Below are positions 1 to 12,125 of a DNA stretch of 64,000 bases, piece after piece. The stretch is taken from assembly GCA_036346375.1 (NCBI GenBank), contig CM070515.1:6594423-6658422 (forward strand), read 5' to 3'. A program made the translations under genes and the position numbers. Position 1 is the first letter of the stretch. Every line of letters begins with the position of its first letter. Source of the stretch: Guadua angustifolia (Eukaryota; Streptophyta; Magnoliopsida; Poales; Poaceae). The notes under the pieces were generated by a model. It was not told where the DNA came from and searched no databases. It saw nothing but the letters and a program-made list of their open reading frames with translations.

Positions 1-505
1 AAATTATGTATTTATGAGTTTTTATGCATTTTAGCTACTTATTTAAAATATTTTCATATTAAGAATAGGAGTTTTTGAATTTTGAGAAAATTTAAAATTT
101 GATAAAATCTTGAAAATAATTTTTAAATGTTAGATTATTTCTACAACTTTTTCAAATTTTTTTGTAATTTTTGGAGTTGCTTTGCTAATTTTAATAATTG
201 AAACTTGTTTTATGAATTAATTAAATTAGAAAATAATTCTAAAATTAAAAAACCTTTTAGACTAATAGAGTAGTCTTGGCCCAACCCATATGTATATATG
301 GATATCCGACCCATCAATATCCGGATTATTTGAATCCGTATCCATATCCAACGGATAGTGTTCTACCGAATCCGTATCCATATCCGACAAAAAAATCCAT
401 ATCCGTATCCGGTCCGATACTATTCGACAAATATCCGATCCGACAGAATCTGTATCCGAAAATATCTAGATAAGTCGAAAAATATCCGATCCGTTTTCAT
501 CCCTA
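1..505. mobile_element. hAT-like non-autonomous element, cut by the window edge
   Basis: The right terminus reads GTTTTCATCCCTA and ends at 505. This is the inverted form of the terminus TAGGGGTGAAAAC of the element at 50,737-51,426. The AT-rich interior (1-260) also matches the interior of that element in reverse orientation (about 50,870-51,180). Positions 276-480 are a degenerate run of ATCCGTATCC-type repeats that read as YPYPT-like peptides and are not a gene. The left end lies outside the window, so the target duplication (expected GTTATGGA at 506-513) cannot be checked. Confidence 0.6.
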
Positions 506-2794
506 GTTATGGATATGTGGGACTGGTAAATCTATATGCGTGGTGGGTAGAGGGTGTCATGACAAGAATATCACCGGAGGGGCACTCTACATAGGTTATG
601 ATATAAGAATAAACAACTACACTCGAGCAATGATCCGTATAATTCTTATCAACTATATTGTGTAGAAACGACTAGAAAATATTTGTCCTATAAGGATGTT
701 ATGGTTTCCACATTAGGTAAAATTAGATAACTATGCGTGTGAAGTCGGGCATGTCGAAATGCTCGGTGAGGTGACACCATATCAACTACGGTTAATTTTG
801 GTGTTATATTTAAGCGTTTGGGTTGAGTATTAGGGCTGCTGCGATAACATGATACAATTGGTGGACTATGAGTGGTGGGTAGGGAATGTTATGAAGGACA
901 CTACAACTCATCAACTATCAAGGTTGGAGATCTAATATCTATGTAGTGATAAATGTTTTGGATTCTCAACTGAGGTTGGGTTCACTATGGCTAAAGTTGT
1001 ACAAACCTGCGTTTGGTAAAATCATTAATTCATGCATGTCTCCTGGATTGAGGACTACAGAAGCTAAGTCTGTATCATATACAAGTGCCAGTAGCAATTT
1101 TAATAATTAAAATTAGAAACTCATGTTTTTCTAATAAAACCCTACTTTCCTGAAAATGGATTTGAGAGAAGGATATCTATGAGATGGATGTTGGAAAAAT
1201 TTCATATGGTGCATTTTATTATTAATGCTTGCTGAGTATTGTTGTACTCACTCTTACTAAATCTCCTTTTTCTTAGAGAAATGCTCCTGTGGCAAATGTT
1301 CGATTGGGATAGAGATTCCAATAGGTTTGACCATGAGGCATGGGGTGAAGGTCATCCACAGGATTAAGATTACAAGGAGATGGATTAGCTAGTAGGGCTA
1401 GGTTGATGGTTAGACAGTGTACCAACTTTCGTTGGTCTTTAGAGTAATTATTACTTTTGTATTATATTTTTGTTGTATTTGGATTATATGTATAATTAAT
1501 GCAGCGGGTTTGTAGCCTGTGGAATGTAATAAGTTTTCATTTCACTCTTTAGTTATTATTCTGCTGCAACATTCTAAATATGATGTATTAACTGATAAAA
1601 CGTCGAAAACACTCGATGTTTTGATTAACTTATATACCAAAATTTATATAATTATCTTAGAGTAATAGTGACATCATTGATCTTAGAGTAATGATGACAT
1701 CATTGTCATTATTTAGACTAATTATTCGGTCCCCACGGTCCCAAGACCGTCGATGTCGACAACTTTCGCGCCTTCTGCACTGGTTAGCACGCTAATCAGT
1801 ACCACTAATTAGCACTCCACCTCCTCTGATTTGGACAGAAAATTAGTACGAGCTGCTATTGTCAGTAGGATGTGCCGCGTAGTATGTATCTGGACTCAGG
1901 CATTGCTGCTTTTTTCTTATTGGCGTAATGTTTCGTGTTAAAAAAAATTATTGGGCAGGGGCATCGATTCGGCCTCGGCAGTCGGCATGCATGCGTGCCC
2001 AAGCTGACTGAATTCGTCGTCGCCCGGCCCAAGACCGGCTACAAACGAGCGCGGGCCGGGGAACAGGAGGTGGCTGAAGCCCTAGCCCCCTAGTAGCCCA
2101 GCTGTCCCCGTGGAGGGGATTTTCTTAAGTACAAAACCCAAAGAAAGACAAATAATTGTTTATGTTTGGTGCAAATCTAAATTATCATGCATACATCATC
2201 TCCGTAGCACAGAAAAATAATAATGGATCCTACACACGTCCTACTCTCTTTGTTCCAAATAGACCTAACTAGTACTATCATATTCTAAAACTAATCATTG
2301 CACTACAACTAACCACTATAAAAATATAATAGATTTATAAGAATAAATCTCACAGCAAGCTACTCTAAAGAACTACACATCTACCCACTACACAATACAG
2401 CTATAGAAGCCTTATCCCTATTTCAAATAGCAACTGAACGTTATTTATGTAATTTTTTAACGATGGTTTATTTATGTATTATTATAAGATATATTATTTA
2501 AAAAATCCTCATCTATTGTCTTGTCACTTGTGTGAAAAGTAGCATGCTTTGGTTAATTTCCTGCCAAACATGTTTATCACACATTATTTACACCGAGTCA
2601 TGGGCATTACAGGGTGGGCTAACAAATTCTCTTTATGATTTACTCCAACGCATAAATTTAATCACTGTGGGACAAAATTTGTAGTGCATCTGATTTTCAG
2701 GACTGAAATTTCATTGATTTGCATAATGTGGGAATGGTTGGTGCCAGTTCAGTAGTTGTTAAATAAAAAATGTTGCGTTTTTCTTACCTTTCAG
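506..2794. other. Spacer, probable old transposon debris, no gene seen
   Basis: No ORF resembling a known protein was found. Positions 600-1,600 have the look of transposon leader or LTR sequence but I could not classify them. A 26-bp unit is repeated head to tail at 1,654-1,679 and 1,680-1,705 (ATCTTAGAGTAAT core). The stretch 1,960-2,100 is GC-rich without a convincing reading frame. Confidence 0.4.
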
Positions 2795-2887
2795 TAAAGC
2801 ATGTTGGCCCTGGTGTACTAATTAAGCATGGCGAGAACGCTGGGCCCGGACACAAACGGTAGTCAGTTTTTCATTTGCACTGTGAAG
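2795..2887 (+). pseudogene. Cyclophilin (peptidyl-prolyl isomerase) exon relic, frameshifted
   Basis: After a good acceptor (TTACCTTTCAG at 2,784-2,794) the plus strand encodes KHVGPGVL...ENAGP and then, after a one-base shift, DTNGSQFFICTVK, followed at once by a GTAAG donor at 2,888. HVGPG and the NGSQFFICT block are the conserved core of cyclophilin-type prolyl isomerases, which catalyse proline cis-trans isomerisation. An extra C in the GGGCCCGG run near 2,846 breaks the frame. No neighbouring exon with the usual WLDGKHVVFG block was found downstream, so this is an isolated exon, either a captured fragment or a decayed gene. An intact gene with a sequencing error is unlikely because no other exons are visible. 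Confidence 0.6.
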
Positions 2888-3561
2888 GTAAGAAATTTCT
2901 AATTTTCATTATGACGCAAATATTTTTGTTTCTCTATTTTCTCTGCCAGGACATCCTATGTTTTCCAGTACTGCCAAATTATGCGCATCCAAAGCCATGG
3001 GGTAACCTAGATGTTATGTTTATTTAGTCTTATAATAGTATACGAAAATTAGGATTGCTAATCCCAGCCTAAAACTTTAGCCCTTCAACGCATAACTCCC
3101 TAAATACCTGCTTGACAGATTGTCTAGCTAGGCCCACGACAGCATGTAGACATTAGTTATCAATTGACGTTACCTCAATTATTTGTCTCTAAATATATTG
3201 TTTCTCATAATCAAATAGTCATAATCATTGCAAAAGTCCAAATTGTGCCGTATTTATCGTCGTCTTATTTTGTTTGGAACTTCGGTTTGTATTACCTTCT
3301 GATTTTCTTACAGCTGACGTTGGGTCTATTTTTTTTTTTAAATCCAACATCACCTTCCAAATTCCTTTTTTTATCCCACAATTAGTAAAAGTTTATTTCT
3401 ATTATCCAACTCATCACATATGTAAAGTCATCACGATGTCATTTTCAACTTATAACATCTATGGGTAACATCTATGGGATTGGTAATGTATGTATCAATT
3501 TATGAACTAAACAAGATGCGGATATTATATATCTTTCTAGATGGGATAGCATATAATGATA
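2888..3561. other. Spacer without recognisable gene
   Basis: AT-rich sequence between the cyclophilin relic and the Stowaway element. Short ORFs here have no recognisable features. Confidence 0.4.
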
Positions 3562-3822
3562 CTCCCTCCGTTTCTGAATAGATGCTAGTTTAGGTTCTCG
3601 CAATTTCACCAATGTACATCTACAAAATATATTATCTCTCTCCATTATATTTTTAGATGATGTGCTTAATTACTCTAGTTTATCGAAATAAATAATATTG
3701 AAAATAGCTAAGGGGGTATAGAAGGGAAAAAAGGTAAAAAGTCATCTTAAAATTGTAGAATGATATGTATTTAGAAATAAAATTTGAAAGTTAGAATGAC
3801 GTGTATTCGAGAAAGAAGGGAG
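3562..3822. mobile_element. Stowaway MITE (Tc1/mariner type)
   Basis: The left end CTCCCTCCGTTTCTGAATA and the right end, read on the other strand as CTCCCTTCTTTCTCGAATA, form terminal inverted repeats. The dinucleotide TA flanks both ends (3,560-3,561 and 3,823-3,824), the Stowaway target duplication. Length 261 bp, no coding capacity. Confidence 0.85.
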
Positions 3823-3861
3823 TAACGTATCATGAGTAAATTATTCCTAACCCATTAAATG

Positions 3862-4135
3862 GTATGTTCTATAAGATGGCGGTTAGATCTGCGATGTTGT
3901 ATATAGCGGAATGTTGGATGACAAAAAATAACATGTATAAAAGTTGAGCGTAATAGAGAGATGCGGATGCTATGATGGATTTGTGGACATACGAGACAAG
4001 ATTGAATCCACAATGAAGATATACATGATAGGGTTAAGTAACACCAATTGAAGAAAAGTTAGTCCAAAATCGTCTGAGATGATTTAAACATATCCATCAG
4101 AGGTCTCCTGAAGCACCGGTGCCTAGTGGAATTTA
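3862..4135 (+). pseudogene. LINE (L1-type) ORF2 C-terminal remnant, upstream piece
   Basis: Translation with several stops and shifts gives MAVRSAMLY.AECW, then VTPIEEKLVQNRLR.F.HI and RSPEAPV. This is the signature of the C-terminal part of plant LINE reverse-transcriptase proteins (ECW...RMLRW..GHTR.D...N..I...VGV.PIEEKLVQ.RLRWFGH...R.PEAP). The reading continues on the far side of the CACTA element at 10,892. The trinucleotide at 4,133-4,135 is the left TTA target duplication of that element. The copy is inactive. Confidence 0.7.
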
Positions 4136-4589
4136 CACTACACCATAGCACACTTTTGGCCACTATGAACTGTTGGCAAAGGGCTAATATTGGCGACATA
4201 TAATCTGTGGGCAATAATCAGACCTTCTACTGTCACGTAGTCTGTCGTCAATTGTATAATAGAGCAACATGTTATGTGTCGGTATTTTTATTTTGGCAGA
4301 TAATGTGTCGGCCAAAAATAGTAGACAGTTTATCTGTCGGCGTAGCCTAATTGAACTACTGCAAATGTGTCAGCGAATGGGTGTGTACGGACTAGTGAAA
4401 AGATTGCAAGGCGCGCCGGTCACAGCGAACGCGGGAGATCGATCTAGTCTAAAGTTTTTCGGCCAAAGTGGGCCTTATCACCGCGGGCCTTTTCCCCAAC
4501 CTTCCCCCTCAACCCTAAAAAAACACACCCACACCCGTGAGTGAACCCAGTCCCCATCTCCCGCGCCGCCTCCAACCCTAGTCCCCAGT

Positions 4590-4940
4590 CATCGGTGCCG
4601 TCCAGCCGGCTGCATCGCCTCCTCCAGCCGGCCGCATCGCCTCCTACAGCCGGTTGCGGCCCCGTCGTCCCCAACCCATCCGGTGGCCGCATCGCCTCCT
4701 CCAAGCTCCAGCCGGTTGCGGCCCCGCCGTCCCCAACCCATCCGGCGTCAGATCGCTTCCTCCACGGCCGACGCCTCCTCCTCAACGGGTTGCAGCCGTC
4801 GTCCCCAACCCATCCGGTGGCCGCATCGCCTCCTCCAAGCTCCAAATTGCGCCCCTTCCCCAACCCATCCGTGCGCATCGCGCTCCTCAAGGCTCCAGCT
4901 GGTTGAGGCCCCGCCGTCCCCAACCCATCCGGCGAAGAGG
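4590..4940. repeat. GC-rich minisatellite in the CACTA leader
   Basis: The phrase CCCCAACCCATCCG recurs five times (near 4,670, 4,731, 4,805, 4,858 and 4,917) together with CCGCATCGCCTCCTCC and GCCGGTTGCGGCCCC phrases, a degenerate tandem array with a 53-74-bp period. Several overlapping proline/arginine-rich ORFs on both strands are by-products of the repeat. Confidence 0.7.
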
Positions 4941-7312
4941 TAATAAGAGCCAAGATTCGTTTCTCTGAGTTTCAATTGATAATTTCGCTGTCGAATGATG
5001 TGGTTCTGGAAGATAGAGTTTCGTTTTCTTCTTTGGGCGTTGCGCTTCGGACTGAAAATGCTCAAGTAGTAGCAGATAGTTTCGGACCGAAAATGCTTGG
5101 TTCCTGTTTCGGACCAAAAATGCTCAAGTAGTAGTAGTTTTGTTTGCTTGGCGCTATGTTAGGCAGTTCTAGGTTTACTTTGGTAGTTTTGGCAAGGTGA
5201 AGAGATAATTTTGTTTTGGTCTTTTGAGCGGTGCTGGTAGGTCATGAATGACCATTTGCTTTGATTGTAAAACTCTTGTGGATGTACTTTTGATGGTTCT
5301 GGAAATGGAACCCGGGACATCAGGTTGATGCCCTTTTGCTCTAAAAAAAATTTCGCTGTCAAAACACCACCTGAACGTGGAAGGCTTATGGACGATTTGC
5401 TTCATTTGGTATTTAGTTTGAGAGGTGGCAATGTCATTAGTTTTGGATCTAGTGTTTTCCTTTAGGATCCCAATGTGGAAAATCAAATAGGAACTGGATA
5501 GACATCGATTTTTGGATCTAGTGTTTTCCTTTACAGAGAAGTAACCTTTCGTTTCTTTATTTTCTGTTTTAAGGTTGAGAAGTAACCTTTAGCATTAATG
5601 TTTTACACTTTGGAATGTGAGAAGTAATACAGAACACTCTCTACCCTTTTAACTTTTATTCACCATGAAATGGTGTTCACTATCCACTAATGCGATCCTG
5701 CGTATGTATCTGAATCTTTTCAGAGCAAGGGCTGGACCTACAAGAGTTCTTCCAATTAACGATGAGGTATGATTGCATTTTTTCCTCATCTTTGCATGAG
5801 ATTCTCGCAACTCAATTTCCTTGAGCATTCAAAGAATCAAGATACTTAATTGAACATTTCCATCCAAACTGTAGGTTTGTTCATTTATTCTTTTCATTCT
5901 TACACATGGAAAAAATATTTACGTGAGATGATCTAAACTATTGATTACGGACATATTAAAGCCCGAGTGATTAACGTTGAAATTGAAACTAGCATCTCCG
6001 AAGTGCTTTGTCATGAGTTGATATGTGCCTTGCTTGATTTTCTTTAGATGACATGTCCAACGTTTAGGCGTGGTTTCATCTTCCTGAATGTAGCTCAAAT
6101 GTTGATATGTGCCTTGCTTGATTGAAACTCACACTTGTTGATGAGTGAAGTGCTTTGTCATGAGTTGATGAGTGAAGTGCTTTGTCATGAGTTGATATGT
6201 GCCTTGCTTGATTGAAACTCACACTTGTTGTTTGTTGTTTTATTTTAGGTTCCTCCCGAGCGGCATCGTGGGGTTTGGGCTAGCACTTCACTCACACCAA
6301 CTAAATGTAGCTCAAATAGTTGTGTGAACCTTCTTTTGCTTATGTCTCTATGGGTAATGGAATCTGATTTTGTTTAGGTAAATTGTAAGTAATGATGCTA
6401 TGTGGTTGCCTCCTTAGTGTACTAGTGAAATTAGTGGCCTCCTTTTTTTTGTGTATCCTGTTTATCCCTTTAATCATGTTGTTCTCTTGTACTTATGGTT
6501 AGTTGAAGGTACTTGGTTGTTTGGTGAGAAGTGGTACCATATTTTGTTGTACATTGTTATTATTATCTGCTTATCATCTTACATCTCACGAGTGGATGTC
6601 TGATTTTAGGAGAGGTCTTTGCCAAATTTTCGAGAAACTTTGGTAGCCCCCGCCATGATAGTATGGTTCTGCATCTGCTATTTAGTGTCTTTGGCTTGCT
6701 CGTTTGTTAAGGGTGTAACATTCAGGGCACGTGGGTGCTGGTGTGTTACACATAGTGATAAAGTTACAACTGATCAGTGTCTTTCCTGATCATTTTCGTT
6801 TTACCAACATTCCTAGTTACATTATAGATTTCTTCATGACCAGTGTCTTTCCTGGTAAATGTTTAGCAATCAGTTGTGCTGAGTTGCTGACAAGTGACAC
6901 TAGACTACTGTTAAATCTGTCATGATTTTTTGTTTACAAGAGACAATTGTTCTTGCTCATCTTATTTTAGTTTATAAACCCGCCTTTTGTCAATCAAAGT
7001 TGTTTCGTTAAATTAATGTTTGATTTGTTGGAGTTGTGCTTTGAGGTTGCGGTGTTAATTTCGAGAGGGAGGACCGAGGGTTGAAGGATCAACATTTTAC
7101 TGGACAACATTCTCATCTTCATCGGATAGCTAGTGATTGGTATGTTTGTTTTCTTCTGGTCTTTGGTTCCAATTCAAATATTCAATGTGCTATAAATTCA
7201 GTTTGTTGTTTGAATGTGCATAAATGAGACATATCTGAGGTTTTGTGTTGCTATCTAGGTGTGTTTGCTCATATATTTCAATATTTAGACTCAAGTTCTG
7301 TCAAAGTGCATC

Positions 7313-9301
7313 ATGGATAAAAATTGGATGGATATGCCTAGGCATACTGATGAATATATAAAAGGAGTTGACAAGTTTTTGGAGTTTGCTTTTCGTAATT
7401 CAGCTAAAGGAAGAAAGATATTATGCCCGTGCAAGGCATGTAAAAACTGTTGTTGGAGAGCCAGTGATTTAGTTCGTGAGCATTTAATTTGTGAGGGGTT
7501 TACTGAAGGGTACATAACTTGGTTGAACCATGGAGAACCAAGCTCCAGTTATTTGTCAAATATCCAGTAGCCTGACAGAGTAGAAGTACAAAAGTCAAAT
7601 GAAGAAGATGACATCTCTGATTTACTTGTGATAATGATTGCGTATTGTTTTTGAAAGAGCATGAAAAGAAAAATGTTTGTCCAAAGTGCAACACTTCAAG
7701 GTGGAAATCAGAAAAGAAAAGTCCTAATGGAAAACGTGTGCATAGAGTTCCTATGAAAGTACTTTGGTACTTTCTAATAAAGAAAAGGCTTCAAAGGTAC
7801 TTTATGTCCTCCAAAACAGCGGCTGATGCAAGGTGGCATGATGAAGAACGCACGAAAGATGGTTTGCTTAGGCATCCAGCAGATGCTCATTTTTGGAAGG
7901 ATTTTGACTCTACATATCCAGAGTTTGCCTCAGATAGTCGAAATCTTAGACTTGCTGTGGCTAGTGATGGCTTTAGTCCTTTTAGGACCTACAATTCAAC
8001 TTATAGCATTTGGGCGTTATTTTGATTCCATACAACCGCCACCTTGGAAGTGTATGAAGCAAACAAATTTTATCCTCTCTCTAGTAATTCACGGTCCTAA
8101 GGCACCGGGGTGATATGGATGTTTATCTTGAGCCACTTGTCAATGATATGATAGATATGTTTGTTGATGGTGTTAGGACATATGATGCTTCTAAGGATGA
8201 GTGCTTCCAATTACGTCTTTGCCATATTATGCGAAGATCTCGGATCTTCTGGTCTAGGCTATTTGCATGCAGTTGTTACCTCTGTAAAGTTGCTTGTCCG
8301 GATTGCCACTCACATGAATGTTCTCTCCAACTAAAAATGGGAGGCAAGTATGTCATCATGTGCCATCGTAGATTCTTAGATGACAACCACATATTTAGGT
8401 CTCTCTGTAACTATTTGATGGTCTTGAGGAGCATAGGCGGCACCTACTCCACTTAGTGGAGAGGAAATTTTAGAGCTTCAAAGAAACATGGACACAACTT
8501 TTGGAAAGGATCCAACTACAAAGAAGCCAAAGAACCCATGACGTAGGGGTAGAAATGAGGCACCACTTTCTTGAAAAAGGAAATCTATCTGGTTTAAGTT
8601 ACCATATTGGAATGATCTATTACTTAGACATAATTTCGATGTTATGCACATTGAGAAAAATGTATGTGATAACATTGTTAATATACTTTTGAACATTGAT
8701 GGCAAGTCAAAGGATAATTTAAATGCTCGCTTGGACATAAGAAACCTTGGCATTAGACACGATCTTCATCCCGTCGATGTTGATGATAGGTTCTACATGC
8801 CTCCAAAGACTATATGCAATGAGTCCAGATGAGAAGAAGTTGTTTTGCCAAGTATTGAAGGATGTGAGGTTTCGGATGGTGTTGCATCAAATATACACAA
8901 TAATGTGCATGTTTGAAATGAAATTGATTGGACTAAAGAGCCATGACAACCACGTTTTGTTGCAACAATTACTTCCACTTGCATCACGAAGGATATTGCC
9001 AACACGAGTAATCTAAAGACTAATTAGTGTGAGCAATTTCTTCAAGAAAATATACTCATCTACTATTCGAGTAAGTGATATGCGTAAACTAGAGGCTGAA
9101 ATAGCTGAGACACTAAGCATTCTAGAAACTATATTTGTACCGGTATTTTTTGACACCATGGTACACTTGATGGTTCATCTTCCTGCTCAAGCAAGAATTG
9201 GTGGTCCAGTACAGTATCGTAGCATGTGGGCAATAGAGAGGTACTATAGTGACATCCATTTCAGGATGTATGAATGGGAATATAGTATTTCTTTTCTATG
9301 A
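7313..9301 (+). pseudogene. CACTA TNP2-type transposase, broken
   Basis: Three domains typical of plant CACTA transposases appear in order. Positions 7,313-7,540 give MDKNWMD..R....Y..GV..FLEFAF with paired cysteines (CPCKACKN) and a W-NHGE ending, matching the transposase-associated N-terminal domain. Positions 7,650-8,450 give CPKCNTSRW, KVLWYFLI.RLQR, WH.EERTKDG.LRHPAD and LRLAVASDGFSPF, matching Transposase_21. Positions 9,029-9,301 give ETLSILE.IFVP.FFDTMVHL.VHL..QARIGGPVQYRSMW..ERY, matching the DUF4218 region. Stops and frameshifts separate these blocks (for example after 7,570, at 8,025-8,115 and near 8,456). The enzyme would normally bind the termini and subterminal repeats and cut the element out. 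No intact product is possible from this copy. Confidence 0.88.
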
Positions 9302-10439
9302 ATGGGAATATAGTATTCTTTTTCGGAATGTGTCGATGAACCGGTGATCCTAACTGCCGATTGAACACGTATCACTTTGTCAATAAAATCTTGACTATAT
9401 TAATCGGCGGATGGTAACTGCGGTTGGTGCGTGGTGTTAGTGTGGTTGGGTGATGCCAATGTTAACACTTTGTATCTGCATCTAGGCATCACGTGGGTCT
9501 GTGTCTGCCAGAACTTGTTGTTAGTTCTGAATCATACATATTCATGTTATTTGTTCATGTGGTTGAGTGCACTAAACCTGCTTTTGCCATTAGTCATTGT
9601 TTTAAAAATTGCTAGCAGAAACTCATATTACAGTTCTATATAATGTAGTAAAGAGGAGAAAAAGAAAGAAGAGAAAAACAAGAAAGAAGACAAAAAAAGA
9701 CATGTGTATCTGGTTCCTCTGTTTCACGATCCAAAGATTCATCGGATGAAGCAAACTTTTTTTTCCATGTGTTCTAAACCATCTCGTCTGTTGAATCTTT
9801 ATGAGTTTTAACGGCTTGTTTTGTATGGATAAGAATGGCCCGAGTTCTGATTCTAGTTTGTTTTTGGGTTTATGTTCCAATAATAAATCTTCCCTCCATC
9901 CAGCATTCTGTTGTTTTTGCTGATTATTCCTTTTCTTCATCATGGCAGGTACACAAGTACAAGGTGATAAGTTTCTGGAGTATAGTAGTAACTTTTGTGT
10001 AGTTGGAGGTGCTACAAGTTTTGGAGTGGCAACCTTTGTGCAGCAAGAAGTAGTCTTGTTTATGGTTACAAATGTTAACTAGTAACTAGAGAAGTGTATG
10101 CATCCTCTCTTTTAGTGAAAATGTATGCCCTTATTTACTAGGCTGAGACTTAGCTCATTACCTCTCACTGACTGTTACTTATTTTGGACGGGCATGTATG
10201 CAACTTAACTAATTATTTGAAGGATCTATATTTATCAAACCCTGTGGTGGAGATATATGTGTTGCATTATTTACATGTTGAAGTGACTATATATTTGAAC
10301 TGTGATTGTGTATGTATATGGTTATATATGTGAGTGGCACTATTTGCATGTACAAGTGTGTATGTCAATTCAATGGTGGATAATTAATGTGGAATTGGTT
10401 ACAGATATATTGCATATTTAATTAATTTGTATGTTATGT

Positions 10440-10888
10440 GTCTTTGGCACCTTTTGCCGACACAAAGCGTGTGTAGAAAACCGCTTTTGGTCTATGAGGG
10501 AAAAATGATTCGCCAACAAGTAAAGTGTCGGCAATTCATATTAACTCGTCGGCAAAGATGGGCTGTCGGCAAAAACCTCTATGAGGGGAAAATGATTCGC
10601 CAACAAGTAAAGTGTCGGCAATTCATATTAATCGGCAAAAGATGGAACTGCTTAAGGCAAAAACCAACCTGTCGGCAAAAAGATTGGGCTGTCGGCAAAA
10701 CTTAGATATTTGCCATCAATTTATCTCGCGGCAAAGTTATCATCTCGTTTAAGAAAGCCTAAGCCGATCGCTTCTACCGCGATCGTTTAGTTACCGTCGG
10801 CTAAACTTTTGTCGACAGTTTTTGCGTCGGGGAAGGTGCCTTTTGCTGACTGTACCATGTGTTGGCAAAAGTGTGGCATGGTGTAGTG
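10440..10888. repeat. CACTA right subterminal repeat cluster
   Basis: TGTCGGCAAAA-like 10-11-bp motifs occur many times here. A longer unit (ATGATTCGCCAACAAGTAAA onward) is directly duplicated at about 10,505-10,540 and 10,590-10,630. Such motif clusters next to the termini are the usual transposase binding regions of CACTA elements. Confidence 0.75.
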
Positions 10889-10891
10889 TTA

Positions 10892-11036
10892 AGTCGTCTC
10901 AAAAATATAAGAAGAGGCGGAGGTTGACCGATGTGAACAAAAAAGTTAAAAAAGACTCGAAGGATTAAAATGTTCCAAAAAATTGGTGTTGAATAGGGTG
11001 CATAGAAGTTAGCGATCTATATACGGAACCATGTGC
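10892..11036 (+). pseudogene. LINE ORF2 remnant, downstream piece
   Basis: Continues the LINE remnant interrupted at 4,135. Degraded codons correspond to the GRGRPKLTW...VKRDLK.W and LDR..W...I.VPEP end of plant L1 ORF2 proteins, with many substitutions. The first three bases after the CACTA end (10,889-10,891) are the second copy of the TTA target duplication, so the two pieces join cleanly once the CACTA element is subtracted. Confidence 0.6.
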
Positions 11037-12039
11037 CTTGAATAGCGTGAATTATTTTATTTATGTGATCTGCTTTGCGATTCAAGTTCAAAATTGTTAA
11101 TGTTGGATAGAAGGCACGACAGGCACTTCCTTTATACCTGCTTTGCCGTGCTACAATTCAGAAAGCTGCTTCAAGCTAAGGCCGGTATTTGCATTTCAGA
11201 CGAGTTAGGGGGGGAAAAACAAATGAAGAACCTCAATCCATCTAATAGGCATATATATACATTTTTCCTTGGAAAAAAAAGGAAACTGCAGCATGCAAAA
11301 AGCAAGACTAGTGATCTACAAAACAACACGACATTCTTCTAGAAACTGTTTTGCACGAGTCTTTTTCCGCCTTTTTTTTTCTATATCTTCCCCCCTTTTC
11401 TTGAGATTTTTCCCCAAGAGCCTCCTTTGTGTAGCAGCAGTACAAGAGCACGCACGACAAACGAAGACCGGTTAGGTAAAGCGGCCGGCTGGGTCGCCTT
11501 CCTCCCCACTCCCAGTGGTCCAAGATCACCACGCCAGCTCCACGGAACAGCCTTTTTTCTGTTGCTGCCTTCACTCGCACTCCTACAACGATGCAAACGC
11601 AAACGCACACGCACGCCGCCACATGACATGCTCGTGTACATCTCCGGTGGCCCGCACCCAAAAACACACGGTCCACGACTCCACACGTGTCGCCGGGCGA
11701 CGCGTACGTGCGCGCGCCCAGGTCGTACGTACCCTACACAGCTAGCTAGCTTCCTAACCAAACCACATGCGTGCTATATAGTAACTAACGCCTAATGCTA
11801 CCGTAAGCACATGCTTAATTTATTTTTTTCTGGATCCTATGTACAGTGGCAGCACAGTACACATGCATGCATGCATGCTTATTCTTCCCAGACACAAGTC
11901 GGAGGGGAGACCGAAGAATGTATGAATAGAGAGAGCTGTGTGTAGGCAAACTAAAGCTGAAGAAAGGAAGCTAGGTGCCTGTATCTCGCTTCTTGCATGC
12001 ATGTTGTGTTTGCTGCTTGGAGCTGATCATGTGGATCAA
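11037..12039. other. Spacer and probable 3' untranslated region of the DUF1685 gene
   Basis: On the minus strand the sequence just below 12,040 is the expected 3' UTR. An AAATAAATT stretch near 11,815-11,830 could serve as poly(A) signal. A short (CATG)n run lies near 11,862-11,878. Small GC-rich ORFs at 11,300-11,800 occur on both strands and have no recognisable features. Confidence 0.4.
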
Positions 12040-12125
12040 TCAAGAACCGAGACGGGAGGCAGACGCCAGTGCCACTGCCTGCGCCCACACCTTGAGCCTC
12101 GCCTTCACGTCCTTGGGATCATCCC
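12040..12125 (-). CDS. Exon 2 of the DUF1685 gene (last 28 codons)
   Basis: This 86-nt exon encodes the family-diagnostic DDPKDVKARLKVWAQAVALA and ends ASRLGS-stop. It is too short to show up as a stand-alone reading frame. The polypyrimidine tract before its acceptor is weak, but the phase fits exon 1 exactly (1 nt + 2 nt making Gly). Reading through the exon 1 donor instead would add 21 hydrophobic, unconserved residues. Confidence 0.88.

Larger units (their letters stand above)
4136..10888 (+). mobile_element. Complete CACTA (En/Spm-type) transposon, 6,753 bp
   Basis: The left terminus is CACTACACCATAGCACAC and the right terminus, read inverted, is CACTACACCATGCCACAC; both continue into TTTTG. 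A TTA duplication flanks the element (4,133-4,135 and 10,889-10,891). Subterminal copies of a TGTCGGCAAA-type motif crowd the right end (10,440-10,870), with diverged versions at the left (4,165-4,380), as expected for transposase binding sites. A degraded TNP2-like transposase lies at 7,313-9,301 in the same direction. Short internal duplications occur at 5,995-6,235. The ends are well preserved but the transposase is broken, so it is probably non-autonomous. Confidence 0.93.

Noticed and set aside
276..594. Tyrosine/proline repeat peptide (YPYPT)
   Set aside because: It is the translation of ATCCGTATCC-type repeats inside a hAT-like element, with alternative frames giving similar peptides.
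4444..5117. Overlapping ORFs on both strands in the CACTA leader
   Set aside because: They arise from a GC-rich tandem repeat; translations are repetitive and not protein-like.
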